Below are positions 45,618 to 55,652 of a stretch of 64,000 nucleotides of DNA, piece after piece; position 1 is the first letter of the stretch; every line of letters starts with the position of its first letter. The stretch covers positions 310,001 to 374,000 of the forward strand of contig CANLNM010000002.1 in NCBI GenBank assembly GCA_947492475.1, in the 5' to 3' direction. The notes under the pieces are model-generated. The model saw only the letters and a program-made list of their open reading frames with translations. It made no database searches and was not told the origin of the DNA. This stretch comes from an uncultured Paracoccaceae bacterium (lineage in GTDB: Bacteria > Pseudomonadota > Alphaproteobacteria > Rhodobacterales > Rhodobacteraceae). Position numbers and translations under genes: made by a program.

Positions 45618-46940
45618 ATGCATTTGAAAACCATATTGATGACCAGCGCTGCGTTGGCATTATTGGCGTCATGCGGGCCGGGCCGGGATGTGATCCTAGA
45701 AGGCGAACGTCTGGACATCCGCGCCGATCTGTCAGCCGAGGCAGAAGACCTAGCAGTTTTTGTCAATGAAACAAGGGTCTTGGCATTGCCAACCGCCCAG
45801 AGCAATGCCAACTGGACCCACCGCAATGGGGGACCGACCCACCAAATCACCCATCCCGCATTGGGGGCCAACCTGTCATTGGCATTCTCAGTGAATATCG
45901 GCGAAGGCGACAGCCGTCGTGCCCGGATCACCGCAGATCCTGTGATCGCAGATGGTCGGATTTTCACATTGGATGCAGGGTCTTTGGTGTCGGCTGTTTC
46001 GACCGCTGGTGCGGTTTTGTGGACCAAAGATATTACACCCGGCAATGATCGATCGCGAGATGCGTCCGGGGGCGGCGTGGCCGTGTCTGATGGCGTTGTC
46101 TTTGTGACCACTGGATTTGGGGAATTGACCGCGCTGGACGCTGAAACAGGGGCCGAATTGTGGACCCAGGATCTGGATGCGCCGGGCGGATCGGCCCCAA
46201 CTGTGGTCGGGGATCTGGTCTATGTTGTGTCACGCGACAATCGGGCTTGGGCCATCGATACCACCTCTGGCCGGATCAGTTGGACATTAAACGGCACCCC
46301 GTCCCCCAATGGTGTTTCTGGCGGGGCTGGCGTGGCTGTGTCAGGGGAAACCGCGATTTTCCCGTTTTCTTCGGGCGAAGTTGTTGGCGCCTTTCCACTG
46401 GGTGGATTGCGCCGCTGGGCAAGTGTGATCGCAGGGGAACGTCAGGGACGTGCCGCCGCGACTGTATCAGATGTGACCGGTGATCCGGTTGTCGACAATG
46501 GTGTTGTGTATGTCGGCAACATTTCTGGCCGGTTGGTTGCCATGAATGTGGCTGATGGGGACCGGATTTGGACCGCCGTCGAAGGGGCCGCCAGCCCGGT
46601 TTGGCCAGCGGGTGATTCCGTGTTTCTGGTCAACGACTTAAACGAATTGGTGCGCCTTGATGCGTCGGATGGATCGCCGATCTGGCGCGTTCAGTTGCCG
46701 GTCTTCGAAGAAAACCGTGCCCGGCGTCAAAAAACCAATCACGCCCATTACGGCCCGGTTTTGGCTGGTGGGCGATTATTGGTTGCGTCTTCGGACGGGG
46801 TTCTGCGCCAGTTCGATCCCACCTCTGGCGCTCAGATCGGCAGCGTCGATATTCCCGGCGGGGCCACCACAAATCCTGCCGTGGCAGGGGACAGTCTTTA
46901 TGTTGTCAATCGGCGCGGACAACTTTTGTCTTTCAGATAA
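45618..46940 (+). CDS. bamB: Outer-membrane assembly lipoprotein BamB
   Basis: 440 residues from the ATG at 45618. A lipoprotein signal peptide ends in the lipobox LLASC. Eight PQQ-like beta-propeller blades follow, with repeated W-x-x-D/A-x-x-x-G elements (AVLWTKDI, AELWTQDL, GRISWTLNG, LRRWASV, DRIWTAV, SPIWRVQL). BamB is the propeller subunit of the BAM complex that inserts outer-membrane proteins. It lies between the yfgM-like gene and der. Confidence 0.93.
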   Translation: MHLKTILMTSAALALLASCGPGRDVILEGERLDIRADLSAEAEDLAVFVNETRVLALPTAQSNANWTHRNGGPTHQITHPALGANLSLAFSVNIGEGDSRRARITADPVIADGRIFTLDAGSLVSAVSTAGAVLWTKDITPGNDRSRDASGGGVAVSDGVVFVTTGFGELTALDAETGAELWTQDLDAPGGSAPTVVGDLVYVVSRDNRAWAIDTTSGRISWTLNGTPSPNGVSGGAGVAVSGETAIFPFSSGEVVGAFPLGGLRRWASVIAGERQGRAAATVSDVTGDPVVDNGVVYVGNISGRLVAMNVADGDRIWTAVEGAASPVWPAGDSVFLVNDLNELVRLDASDGSPIWRVQLPVFEENRARRQKTNHAHYGPVLAGGRLLVASSDGVLRQFDPTSGAQIGSVDIPGGATTNPAVAGDSLYVVNRRGQLLSFR

Positions 46941-47041
46941 GACAAAAGACGTGTATCGCACCGCCTTCGGAGCATTTGGTTCCGCATAATTTGGCTCTTG
47001 GGATCTGTTTCTCACTCAGAGCCGTGATCGGAGTCTGAGGC

Positions 47042-48508
47042 ATGAGCTTTTCGCTGGCCATTGTAGGGCGGCCCAATGTGGGCAAGTCCACGCTGTTTAA
47101 CCGCCTTGTTGGCAAAAAACTGGCGCTGGTGGATGACCAGCCCGGTGTGACGCGCGATCTGCGCGAAGGGGCGGCGCGTCTGGGCGATCTGCGATTCACC
47201 GTGATTGACACGGCCGGTCTGGAAGAAGCCACCGACGAAAGCCTGCAGGGCCGGATGCGCAAACTGACCGAACGCGCCGTGCAAATGGCCGATATCTGTC
47301 TGTTTATGATCGACGCCCGTGTGGGCGTGACCCCGACCGACGAAGTGTTCGCCGATATCCTGCGCAAGAAAAACGCCAATGTCATTCTGGCCGCCAACAA
47401 AGGCGAAGGCCGCGCCGCGGATGGGGGCGTGCTTGAGGCATATGCATTGGGGCTTGGAGAACCGCTGCGCCTGTCGGCGGAACATGGCGAAGGCATGGAT
47501 GATCTGCGCGAAATGCTGCGCCCCCTTGCCGAAGAATTCGCCGAACGGGACGCTGCCGCCGCACCGGAAACGGATGTGGATGTGTCCGATGACGACGCAG
47601 AGGACGGCCCGCGTGTTCCAACCCAGGCCAAGCCATTGCAGGTGGCCGTTGTTGGGAGACCAAATGCGGGTAAATCCACGCTGATCAACAAAATTCTCGG
47701 CGAAGAGCGTCTGCTGACCGGACCAGAAGCCGGGATCACCCGCGATTCCATTTCGTTGCAGATCGACTGGAACGACACCCCGATGCGGGTGTTTGATACC
47801 GCCGGGATGCGTAAACGCGCTAAGGTTCAGAATAAACTGGAAAAACTGTCCGTTTCTGACGGTGTGCGCGCCGTTAAATTTGCCGAAGTCGTGGTGATCC
47901 TACTGGACGCCGAGATTCCATTTGAACAACAGGATCTGCGCATTGCCGATTTGGCCGAACGCGAAGGCCGCGCTGTTGTCGTTGCGGTGAACAAATGGGA
48001 CATCGAAACTGACAAACAGGAAAAACTGAAATCCCTGCGCGAAAGCTTTGAACGGTTGTTGCCGCAATTGCGCGGCGCGCCTTTGGTGACGGTGTCGGCC
48101 AAAACCGGCCGTGGGCTGGATCGGCTGCATGACGCGATCATGCGCGCGCACGAAGTTTGGAACCGTCGGGTTTCAACCGCGCGTCTGAACCAATGGTTGG
48201 CCGCAATGATCACTGCGCATCCGCCCCCCGCGCCGGGTGGCCGTCGCATCCGGCTGCGCTATATGACCCAAGTGAAAACCCGGCCACCGGCCTTTGTGGT
48301 GATGTGTTCGCTGCCTGAAAAGCTGCCCGAAAGCTATTCACGTTATCTGATCAACGGATTGCGCGAAGATTTTGATATGCCGGGCACGCCGATCCGTCTG
48401 ACCATGCGGTCCCAAGCAGATCAGAACCCCTATAAAAATAAAAAGAAATCAACACCTTCGCGTTTGCGGAAACATCTGGGCAAAGGCCCCGCTGACGGCA
48501 AGGGTTAA
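47042..48508 (+). CDS. der: Ribosome-associated GTPase Der (EngA)
   Basis: 488 residues with two tandem GTPase domains. The first carries [16 protein letters not shown] and NKGE in place of NKxD; the second carries [17 protein letters not shown] and NKWD. A C-terminal KH-like domain begins around residue 370. An acidic linker ([12 protein letters not shown]) joins the G domains. Der is needed for 50S ribosome maturation. A strong terminator follows. Confidence 0.96.
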   Translation: MSFSLAIVGRPNVGKSTLFNRLVGKKLALVDDQPGVTRDLREGAARLGDLRFTVIDTAGLEEATDESLQGRMRKLTERAVQMADICLFMIDARVGVTPTDEVFADILRKKNANVILAANKGEGRAADGGVLEAYALGLGEPLRLSAEHGEGMDDLREMLRPLAEEFAERDAAAAPETDVDVSDDDAEDGPRVPTQAKPLQVAVVGRPNAGKSTLINKILGEERLLTGPEAGITRDSISLQIDWNDTPMRVFDTAGMRKRAKVQNKLEKLSVSDGVRAVKFAEVVVILLDAEIPFEQQDLRIADLAEREGRAVVVAVNKWDIETDKQEKLKSLRESFERLLPQLRGAPLVTVSAKTGRGLDRLHDAIMRAHEVWNRRVSTARLNQWLAAMITAHPPPAPGGRRIRLRYMTQVKTRPPAFVVMCSLPEKLPESYSRYLINGLREDFDMPGTPIRLTMRSQADQNPYKNKKKSTPSRLRKHLGKGPADGKG

Positions 48509-48517
48509 ACAATTCTC

Positions 48518-48550
48518 AAAGGGTCGCATCACGCGGCCCTTTGACTTTTT
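48518..48550 (+). terminator. Intrinsic terminator after der
   Basis: AAAGGGTCGC (48518-48527) pairs, with one G-T wobble, with GCGGCCCTTT (48533-48542), followed by GAC and TTTTT. It begins 10 bases after the der stop. Confidence 0.8.
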
Positions 48551-48631
48551 GGGGGGCAATTTGTCTGTTGCAGGGGCCAAGGTCAGGAAACACTGACTTG
48601 ATCCAATGTGTAGAAACGTCACTGTGTCGCC

Positions 48632-49783
48632 ATGAAAAGAATTGCGATATTTTGTGACGGGACGTGGAACCGGGCCTATGCGCCGTTTCCCACCAATGTT
48701 GTGCAGCTGGCGCAGTCGGTCAAATTGACCGCTGACGATGGCATGAGCCAACACGTGTTTTATCAAATGGGCGTGGGCACGGGGCGTGGGTCCAATGCGG
48801 TGGCGCGCAAATTGGATAAATGGGTTGGCGGCGTGATGGGCTGGGGGCTGATCGAAAACGTCGAAGACGCCTATCGCACTTTGGTGTTTTGTTACGAACC
48901 CGGTGATGAGATTTATATTTTCGGATTTTCGCGCGGGGCGTTTACGGCGCGATCTCTTGCGGGGTTGATCCGATCCTGTGGTATCCCGCCGCGCGAACAT
49001 GTCCACCGCATTCCCGAAGCGATCAACCGCTATCGGTCCCGCGACAAAGACACTCATCCACGTCACTCTGAAAGCTATGCCTGGCGGGCGGATTTTGCGC
49101 CCTTTACGGCGACATCGCAGGATGAATTCGACTGGCGGCTCAAAAATCGTCCGCATATGTGCACCGTGTTAAACATCGCCTATTTGGGGGTTTGGGACAC
49201 GGTTGGCGCGCTGGGTGTGCCGGGATTTCTGCATTCCGCACCTTTGTTGAACAAAGGTCATCAGTTTCATGATGCGGCGCTGTCTGGTTCGGTGAAAACC
49301 GCCCGTCACGCGGTGGCGATTGACGAACATCGCCCCACTTTTCCGCCTGCGTTGTGGAAAAATATCGAATACCGAAATGAAACCAGCCTAGGGCCGGGTT
49401 GGCACGATGCCCCGCGCGAAACGTGGCCCTATCGACAGGAATGGTTTCCCGGCGATCATGGTTCCGTGGGTGGGGGCGGCGACATTGCCGGATTGTCGTC
49501 CTATACGTTGGAATGGATCGCCGAAGGCGCGGCCAAGGCAGGGCTTTGCCTGCGGCAGGACAAGTTGGCGCGGTTTTATGTGGATCAGAAAATTGACGCA
49601 GCCCTGATCAACAAAAAGAAATCCGGTGGATTGGCGGCCAAAATCCTGCGCGCCAAAAAGGCATTTCGGCTGGGCCCTGATGATGTGGCGATGGTATCAG
49701 ACGTGGCCAAGATGCGGGTGTCACAGGTTGCGAATTACCGCCCCAGCGTGTTGGGTAAGGTATTGGAAAAGATCAAAAAATAG
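48632..49783 (+). CDS. DUF2235 alpha/beta-hydrolase-like protein
   Basis: 383 residues. The family features are IAIFCDGTWN at the N-terminus, the nucleophile elbow GFSRGAF with S100, YLGVWDTVGALG, and PGDHGSVGGGG carrying the likely catalytic Asp/His. DUF2235 includes the Tle1 phospholipase effectors of type VI secretion, but also many stand-alone cytoplasmic members. No signal peptide and no T6SS (vgrG, immunity) gene is adjacent, so an effector role is not supported. Its last codons overlap the serS terminator. Confidence 0.88.
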   Translation: MKRIAIFCDGTWNRAYAPFPTNVVQLAQSVKLTADDGMSQHVFYQMGVGTGRGSNAVARKLDKWVGGVMGWGLIENVEDAYRTLVFCYEPGDEIYIFGFSRGAFTARSLAGLIRSCGIPPREHVHRIPEAINRYRSRDKDTHPRHSESYAWRADFAPFTATSQDEFDWRLKNRPHMCTVLNIAYLGVWDTVGALGVPGFLHSAPLLNKGHQFHDAALSGSVKTARHAVAIDEHRPTFPPALWKNIEYRNETSLGPGWHDAPRETWPYRQEWFPGDHGSVGGGGDIAGLSSYTLEWIAEGAAKAGLCLRQDKLARFYVDQKIDAALINKKKSGGLAAKILRAKKAFRLGPDDVAMVSDVAKMRVSQVANYRPSVLGKVLEKIKK

Positions 49784-49806
49784 CGGCGAGGCATCCCGCC
49801 GCTATT
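49775..49806 (-). terminator. Intrinsic terminator of serS
   Basis: AATAGCGGCG (49779-49788) and CGCCGCTATT (49797-49806) form a 10-bp perfect stem with an 8-base loop. Read on the minus strand it is followed by a T-run (complement of the A-run ending at 49780). It lies just downstream of serS and covers the end of the convergent DUF2235 gene. Confidence 0.85.
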
Positions 49807-49814
49807 GCGTTGAT

Positions 49815-51107
49815 TTAGGCCAGTTTGCCGTCCGGGGTGATCTTGGTTTTGCCACCCAGATAACCATGCAACGCGGCGGGTAGGTCAACGGATCCGTCCG
49901 CTTGTTGGCCGTTTTCCAACACGGCAATCAAGCAGCGCCCAACAGCCAGCCCTGACCCGTTTAAGGTATGTAGGAATTGGGGCTTGCCGCCATCCTCAGG
50001 CTTGAAACGGGCATTCATCCGGCGGGCTTGGTAATCGCCACAGGTCGAAATCGAACTGATTTCACGATAGGCGTTTTGACCTGGCAGCCAGACTTCGATG
50101 TCGTGGGTGCGGCGCGCACCAGCGCCCATATCGCCCGTGCACAACACCACCGTGCGATAGGGCAGGTCCAGCTTTTCCAGAATGCCTTCGGCGCATTTGG
50201 TCATGCGCAAATGTTCCGCGTCGGATTGATCCGGATGTGTGACCGACACCATTTCAACCTTTTCAAACTGGTGCTGGCGCAACATGCCAGACGTGTCGCG
50301 CCCGGCGCTGCCTGCTTCGGAACGGAAACAGTTTGTGTGGGCCACATAGCGGCGCGGCAGGTAATCATGATTAACGGTCAAGCCGTTGACAATATTGGTC
50401 AATGTGACCTCGGCCGTAGGGATCAGCCACCAGCCATTTGTGGTTTTATAGCTGTCCTCGCCAAATTTTGGCAGCTGGCCGGTGCCGTACATCATGTCTT
50501 CGCGCACCAAAACGGGGGTGATGGTTTCGGTCAGGCCGTTTTCGTCAACATGTGTGTCCAGCATCATCTGGGCCAGCGCGCGGTGCAGACGGGCGATGGA
50601 CCCAGACAACAGCACAAACCGGCTGCCGGACAATTTGGCGGCGGTTTCGAAATCCATGCCGTCGCGCACAGCTGGGATATCGTAATGTTCGACCGGGTCG
50701 AAATCCAGATTGCGCGGGCTGCCCCAACGGGCGATTTCCACATTGTCCGCTTCGTCCGCACCATCCGGGATATCGTCATAGGGCAGGTTAGGCAGGCCCA
50801 TCAGCAGATCGTTCAGCGCCACGTCTTCGGCTTTGGCTTCGTCGTTCAGGCGGGCGATGTCGGCCTTTTTCTCGGCGACCAGCGCACGCAGGCGTTCAAA
50901 TTCGGCTTCATCGCCACGGCCCTTGGCGGCACCCACTTCTTTGGAGGCTTTGTTGGCGTCGGCCTTGGCGGTTTCGGCGGCCTGAATTTTGGCACGCCGG
51001 GATTCATCCAGCTTCAAAACCTCAGATGACGGATTTTCAAGCCCACGACGCGACAGCGCCGCATCAAAAGCGGCCGGATTTTCACGAATGGATTTGATGT
51101 CATGCAT
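49815..51107 (-). CDS. serS: Seryl-tRNA synthetase
   Basis: 430 residues from the ATG at 51107, with AGAGGA seven bases upstream; a frame start 24 codons earlier is rejected because [15 protein letters not shown] is the normal SerRS N-terminus. A long antiparallel coiled-coil arm (about 30-100) that binds the tRNA-Ser long variable arm is followed by the class II core: motif 2 [20 protein letters not shown] and motif 3 [15 protein letters not shown]. It charges tRNA-Ser and tRNA-Sec. It appears monocistronic. Confidence 0.97.
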   Translation of the reverse strand: MHDIKSIRENPAAFDAALSRRGLENPSSEVLKLDESRRAKIQAAETAKADANKASKEVGAAKGRGDEAEFERLRALVAEKKADIARLNDEAKAEDVALNDLLMGLPNLPYDDIPDGADEADNVEIARWGSPRNLDFDPVEHYDIPAVRDGMDFETAAKLSGSRFVLLSGSIARLHRALAQMMLDTHVDENGLTETITPVLVREDMMYGTGQLPKFGEDSYKTTNGWWLIPTAEVTLTNIVNGLTVNHDYLPRRYVAHTNCFRSEAGSAGRDTSGMLRQHQFEKVEMVSVTHPDQSDAEHLRMTKCAEGILEKLDLPYRTVVLCTGDMGAGARRTHDIEVWLPGQNAYREISSISTCGDYQARRMNARFKPEDGGKPQFLHTLNGSGLAVGRCLIAVLENGQQADGSVDLPAALHGYLGGKTKITPDGKLA

Positions 51108-51359
51108 CGGTTTGTCCTCTGGGTTGTTTGCGCGTCTGATATGCCCGAACACGGCATAGGGGGAAAGAGAAAAGTCCACCCGACATTCCCCATGCCCTTA
51201 CATCAGAATAGTGACCGAATTCTTGCAATCCATTGTTTCATTGCAAATTGCCCCCACATGAAGGCAGGTAATCCACCGACTCACGTTGCACTTCTGGGTT
51301 TCGCGAATTAACGTGCCCCGACTTTTGCGGGGGGACCCGCCTGATAAATGAGGATATCC

Positions 51360-51629
51360 ATGGAATTCATCCCACTGATACTGATCTTTGCAATCATGTA
51401 TTTCTTGCTGATCCGTCCGCAGCAAAAAAAGGTCAAAGAGCATCAGGCCATGGTGGCCGCACTGCGTCGTGGCGATCAGATCGTAACCCAAGGCGGCGTG
51501 CTGGGCAAAGTTATCAAAGTCAAAGAAGATAACGAAGTTGAAGTGGAAATCGCAGCCGGTGTGAATGTGCGCATCGTGCGGTCGACCATCGTTCAGGTTC
51601 TGAATAAGACCGAACCAGCAGCCAGCTAA
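51360..51629 (+). CDS. yajC: Sec translocon accessory subunit YajC
   Basis: 89 residues from the ATG at 51360 (AGGA upstream). A single N-terminal membrane helix (EFIPLILIFAIMYFLLI) is followed by the family signature RPQQKKVKEH and a small basic/beta cytoplasmic part. YajC joins SecDF in the translocase. The gene is followed by a strong hairpin with T-run before secDF. A small CCCCG/CGGGG stem-loop lies in its leader (about 51316-51332). Confidence 0.94.
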   Translation: MEFIPLILIFAIMYFLLIRPQQKKVKEHQAMVAALRRGDQIVTQGGVLGKVIKVKEDNEVEVEIAAGVNVRIVRSTIVQVLNKTEPAAS

Positions 51630-51636
51630 GTTGACG

Positions 51637-51667
51637 CGCCCGGCCATTTTCGCCGGGCGTATTTTTT
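51637..51667 (+). terminator. Intrinsic terminator or attenuator between yajC and secDF
   Basis: CGCCCGGC (51637-51644) pairs with GCCGGGCG (51652-51659), followed by TA and six T. It begins 8 bases after the yajC stop and 53 bases before the secDF start, so it should limit read-through into secDF. Confidence 0.8.
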
Positions 51668-51719
51668 CGGGTGGGACCAGAATTGGCCTGCCCTTTTTGT
51701 CTTTCAGGGATAGCAAGAC

Positions 51720-54356
51720 ATGTTACAAATCGACCTTTGGAAACGCATTGCCATTTGGCTAACGGTGATTGTGGGCTTGGCCTTTGCCGCGCCAAACGGG
51801 TTTTACACCACCGTAGAACAATCCAACGATGCCGAAGCGTCGATCGAAGCCGGGATCACATCCCCAGAACTAGAAGCACAAGCCGCCCAGTGGCCGTCGT
51901 TTTTGCCAGATAATCTGGTGAATTTGGGGCTGGATCTGCGCGGCGGGGCGCAATTGCTGGCCCAGGTTCAGGTCGAAGATGTCTATGCCCAACGCATGGA
52001 AGCGATGTGGCCCGAAGTGCGTGATGTGCTGGCGGCTGAACGTGACACCGTCGGTTTTGTCACCCGCGAAGACAGCGCACCAGATGTGTTGCTGGTCAAA
52101 TTTTCCAACATTGACGGCGCGACCCGTGCGCTAGAATTGGTGCGTGGATTGGCGCAACCGGTTGTATCCCTGACCGGGGCGGGATCGTCTGACATTGATG
52201 TGTCGATCAACGGCGATGAAATCAGCGTAACCCTGTCCGAGGTTGAACGTGCCGCCACTGACAATCGCACTGTGTTGCAAGCGTTGGAAATCATCCGCCG
52301 TCGGATCGACGAAGTCGGCACGCGTGAGCCAAATATTCAACGCCAAGGCGCAGATCGAATTTTGATCCAGGTGCCCGGTGTTGGTTCGGCAGAAGAAATC
52401 AAAGAAATCATTGGCACCACGGCGCAATTGACGTTCCAACCTGTGGTGGGCCGCACGGGCAACCCCGATGATGCGCCCGGATCGGGCAATGAAATTCTGC
52501 CCAGCCAGAACGAAGAGGGTGTGTTCTACATCCTTGAAAAGAACCCCGTTGTAACCGGAGAAGAGCTGGTTGATGCGCAGCCTGCATTTGACCAAAACGG
52601 CCGTCCTGCGGTGAATTTCCGGTTTAATCCAACGGGTGCACGTAAATTTGGCGATTACACTGCGGAAAATATTGGGTCGCCCTTTGCGATTGTGTTGGAT
52701 GGCGAAGTCATCAGCGCCCCGCGCATCAATGACCACATTCCGGGCGGATCCGGCATTATCACCGGTGATTTCGACGTCGAAGAAAGCACCAATCTGGCGA
52801 TCCTGCTGCGGGCAGGGGCCCTGCCTGCAGAGCTGACCTTTCTCGAAGAGCGCACCATTGGGCCAGAGCTGGGCCAAGACAGCATCGATGCAGGCACGCT
52901 GGCCTGTTTGGTGGCGTTTGGCGCGGTGCTGGTGTTCATGTTCCTCAGCTACGGTCTGTTTGGGATTTTCGCCAATATCGCGTTGATCATCAACGTTGGC
53001 CTGATCTTTGGCCTGTTGTCCATGGTTGGCGCGACGCTGACCTTGCCGGGCATTGCCGGGATCGTGTTGACCATCGGCATGGCGGTGGATGCCAATGTGC
53101 TGGTGTTTGAACGGATCCGCGAGGAAATCAAAAATTCAAAAGGCGCGGCACGGGCGATTGATCTGGGCTATGAAAAGGCCCTGTCGGCCATCGTTGACGC
53201 CAATATCACCACATTCATCACCGCCGCGATCCTGTTCATCATGGGGTCCGGCGCGGTCAAAGGGTTCGCCATCACGCTGGCCTTTGGGATCATCACATCG
53301 GTGTTCACCGCGATCTATGTCACACGTCTGTTGGTGGTGATGTATTTCGAACGCCGTCGTCCAAAAACCGTCCTGCAGGGCCGCGCTTTGCATTTGGTTC
53401 CCAAAGATACGAAATGGGATTTCTTCAGCCGTTGGAAAATCACCATCGGGGCGTCTTTGCTGTTTATTGTTGTGTCTATCGCTTCTTTCGGCACCCAAGG
53501 TCTGAATGTCGGGATCGATTTCAAAGGCGGGACAACCATCCGGTCGGAATCCACACAACCAATTGATGTTGCACAATACCGCGCCGCGTTGGATGCGTTG
53601 GAACTGGGGGATGTGACCATCACCGAAGTGTTCGACGTCACCTTTGGCCCGGACAAAAACGTCGCCTCGATTTCCATTCAGGCGCAGGCAGGTGATGAAT
53701 CGGTTGAAAACGATATGATCACCGCGGTCGAAACCGCCCTGAGCGCTGTGGATGAAGGGCTGAAATTGCCGTTCTCATCCGTCGAAAGCGTCGGCCCAAC
53801 CGTGTCTGGCGAATTGATTGTCACCGCGATCAAGGCCGTGGCTTTGGCGGTTGCGGCGGTGCTGGTCTATATCTGGCTGCGGTTCGAATGGCAGTTCGCC
53901 TTGGGCGCTGTGGCCGCATTGGTGCACGATATTGTTCTGACGATCGGGGTGTTCAGCCTGCTGCGGATCCCGTTTGATCAGGCCATTATCGCAGCGTTGC
54001 TGACAATCGTTGGCTATTCGCTGAACGATACGGTGGTTGTGTTTGACCGGGTGCGTGAAAACCTGCGCAAGTATAAGAAAATGGACCTGTCAGCGGTTTT
54101 GAACCTGTCGATCAACGAAACATTGGCCCGGACGGTCATGACCTCGGTCACTACATTGCTGGCGCTGATTGCGCTCTATGTGCTGGGCGGTGATGTGATC
54201 CGCGGCTTTGTTTTTGCCATGATTTGGGGCGTGATCGTCGGGACCTATTCGTCGGTCTTTGTGGCCTCGACGATTTTGCTGCGTCTTGGTGTCAAACGCG
54301 ACTGGTCAAAACAAGCGCAAACCGTTGGCAATCAATTCGGCAATATCGACGCCTAA
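51720..54356 (+). CDS. secDF: Protein translocase SecDF fusion
   Basis: 878 residues, one polypeptide carrying both SecD and SecF. The SecD half has LGLDLRGGAQLL (D1 motif), a periplasmic P1 domain, IRRRIDEVGTREPNIQRQG, and membrane motif D4 with VDANVLVFERIREE. The SecF half starts near residue 560 with NVGIDFKGGTTIRSE and includes the Asp-containing helix YSLNDTVVVFDRVRENL. Twelve membrane helices in total. It uses the proton gradient to complete secretion. Fusion SecDF occurs in some lineages. A terminator follows. Confidence 0.96.
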   Translation: MLQIDLWKRIAIWLTVIVGLAFAAPNGFYTTVEQSNDAEASIEAGITSPELEAQAAQWPSFLPDNLVNLGLDLRGGAQLLAQVQVEDVYAQRMEAMWPEVRDVLAAERDTVGFVTREDSAPDVLLVKFSNIDGATRALELVRGLAQPVVSLTGAGSSDIDVSINGDEISVTLSEVERAATDNRTVLQALEIIRRRIDEVGTREPNIQRQGADRILIQVPGVGSAEEIKEIIGTTAQLTFQPVVGRTGNPDDAPGSGNEILPSQNEEGVFYILEKNPVVTGEELVDAQPAFDQNGRPAVNFRFNPTGARKFGDYTAENIGSPFAIVLDGEVISAPRINDHIPGGSGIITGDFDVEESTNLAILLRAGALPAELTFLEERTIGPELGQDSIDAGTLACLVAFGAVLVFMFLSYGLFGIFANIALIINVGLIFGLLSMVGATLTLPGIAGIVLTIGMAVDANVLVFERIREEIKNSKGAARAIDLGYEKALSAIVDANITTFITAAILFIMGSGAVKGFAITLAFGIITSVFTAIYVTRLLVVMYFERRRPKTVLQGRALHLVPKDTKWDFFSRWKITIGASLLFIVVSIASFGTQGLNVGIDFKGGTTIRSESTQPIDVAQYRAALDALELGDVTITEVFDVTFGPDKNVASISIQAQAGDESVENDMITAVETALSAVDEGLKLPFSSVESVGPTVSGELIVTAIKAVALAVAAVLVYIWLRFEWQFALGAVAALVHDIVLTIGVFSLLRIPFDQAIIAALLTIVGYSLNDTVVVFDRVRENLRKYKKMDLSAVLNLSINETLARTVMTSVTTLLALIALYVLGGDVIRGFVFAMIWGVIVGTYSSVFVASTILLRLGVKRDWSKQAQTVGNQFGNIDA

Positions 54357-54386
54357 CCGATTGCGCTAAAACCGAAACTGGACCGA

Positions 54387-54420
54387 CCCCGCCCTGCCAT
54401 CTGGCACTGGCGGGGTTTTT
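54387..54420 (+). terminator. Intrinsic terminator after secDF
   Basis: CCCCGCC (54387-54393) pairs with GGCGGGG (54409-54415), followed directly by TTTTT. It lies between secDF and the second TauE/SafE gene. Confidence 0.85.
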
Positions 54421-54442
54421 GTTTGTGGGGCAGGGTACGTGC

Positions 54443-55186
54443 ATGACGATCCTTTCATTTCCGATATTTGATCTGATGATCCTGTCTGTCGCGGCCTTTC
54501 TGGCGGGGATGATCCGTGGATTTGTCGGGTTTGGCACGGCGATGATTTACCTGCCGATCGCGGCATTGTTCCTTTCCCCGATCCAAGCATTGATGACATT
54601 GGTGGTCATTGATCTGTTTGGCCCGCTGCCCCTGCTGCCCAAGGTCGCCAAAGACGTCCATCGCAAGGATCTGACCCGGCTATTGATCGGAACAGTGATT
54701 GCATTGCCGATTGGGATCGCCACTTTGCTGGTATTGTCGCCGGATATGTTCCGGTTCATCGTGTCCGTTGTGGCATTGGTGATGCTGGCCGGGTTAATCG
54801 GAGGCTGGCGCTATCATGGCACATTGCCCGGCCCGGCAGTGGTTGGCACAGGCATGGCGGCCGGGTTTTTAGGCGGTGTGGCCGGTATTCCGGGGCCGCC
54901 GGTGATCTTTGTCTACATGGCTTCGCCCCATTCCCCCAACGTGATCCGCGCCAACACCACATTTTACTTATACGGGTATGATATTTTGTTGCTGATCATG
55001 CTGTTGATCCAGACAACGATATCTTGGACGCATATGGTTTTGGGGTTGATCCTGTCGGTGCCCTATCTGCTTGGCAACCTCAGCGGAGCTGCGCTATTTA
55101 GGCCCGACAAAGAACGCGTTTTTCGCTATACGGCCTATACGCTGATCGCGGGGTCTGCGGTGATTGGATTGCCCTTTTGGGGCTAA
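54443..55186 (+). CDS. TauE/SafE-family sulfite exporter-like permease (second copy)
   Basis: 247 residues from the ATG at 54443; the frame is open farther upstream but overlaps secDF. About eight membrane helices with the repeated glycine motifs (GMIRGFVGFGTAMIYLPI and GVAGIPGPPVIFVYMASP). It differs clearly in sequence from the copy at 17772-18590. The substrate is unknown. It sits 10 bases before the Mth938-like gene and probably shares its transcript. Confidence 0.85.
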   Translation: MTILSFPIFDLMILSVAAFLAGMIRGFVGFGTAMIYLPIAALFLSPIQALMTLVVIDLFGPLPLLPKVAKDVHRKDLTRLLIGTVIALPIGIATLLVLSPDMFRFIVSVVALVMLAGLIGGWRYHGTLPGPAVVGTGMAAGFLGGVAGIPGPPVIFVYMASPHSPNVIRANTTFYLYGYDILLLIMLLIQTTISWTHMVLGLILSVPYLLGNLSGAALFRPDKERVFRYTAYTLIAGSAVIGLPFWG

Positions 55187-55195
55187 GGGGGAACA

Positions 55196-55549
55196 ATGCG
55201 CCTGAACGAAATCAGCTATAATGGCAATCTGCCAATTGATGGCTACGGCCCCGGGTTTTTCCGGGTCGGTGGCGACGTGTTTAACGGTCCACATGCCGTC
55301 CTGCCCAGCGGCGTTGTCGCGTGGGGGGGATATGATGACACAGCCACATTGATCGCCGCGCTGGATGATCTGGATGTGCTGTTTATCGGAATGGGCGCAG
55401 AAATGGCGCATCTGCCCAATGGGTTTAAAACCACCCTAGAAGAGGCGGGATTAAACGTCGAAGGCATGGCATCGCCCACGGCGGCACGCACCTATAATGT
55501 GCTATTATCCGAAGGACGTCGGGTTGGGGTCGCGTTGCTGCCGCTTTGA
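55196..55549 (+). CDS. Mth938-like domain-containing protein (DUF498 type)
   Basis: 117 residues, a single Mth938-like alpha/beta domain (MRLNEISYNGNLPIDGYGPGFF start, then LFIGMGAEMAHLP). The relative NDUFAF3 is a complex I assembly factor in mitochondria. The place between secDF and ccmA is conserved in alphaproteobacteria. The precise role in bacteria is not established. Confidence 0.85.
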   Translation: MRLNEISYNGNLPIDGYGPGFFRVGGDVFNGPHAVLPSGVVAWGGYDDTATLIAALDDLDVLFIGMGAEMAHLPNGFKTTLEEAGLNVEGMASPTAARTYNVLLSEGRRVGVALLPL

Positions 55550-55652
55550 TGGGCACAAAAGGACCTGCCAAAAGCGCGTGAACCCTACATTTGATCGCTG
55601 CCTTTGATCCATGTCACTTTCCTCAGATACGTGAATAGGTTAGGCGTCGTTT

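Noticed and set aside
46993-47023. A GGCTCT/AGAGCC stem before der as a terminator of bamB.
   Set aside because: The loop is 19 bases and no T-run follows; it is more likely chance or a leader feature.
49977-51029. A 350-residue open frame antisense to serS.
   Set aside because: serS is a clear full-length gene; the antisense frame is a by-product of its GC-rich codon pattern and resembles no protein.
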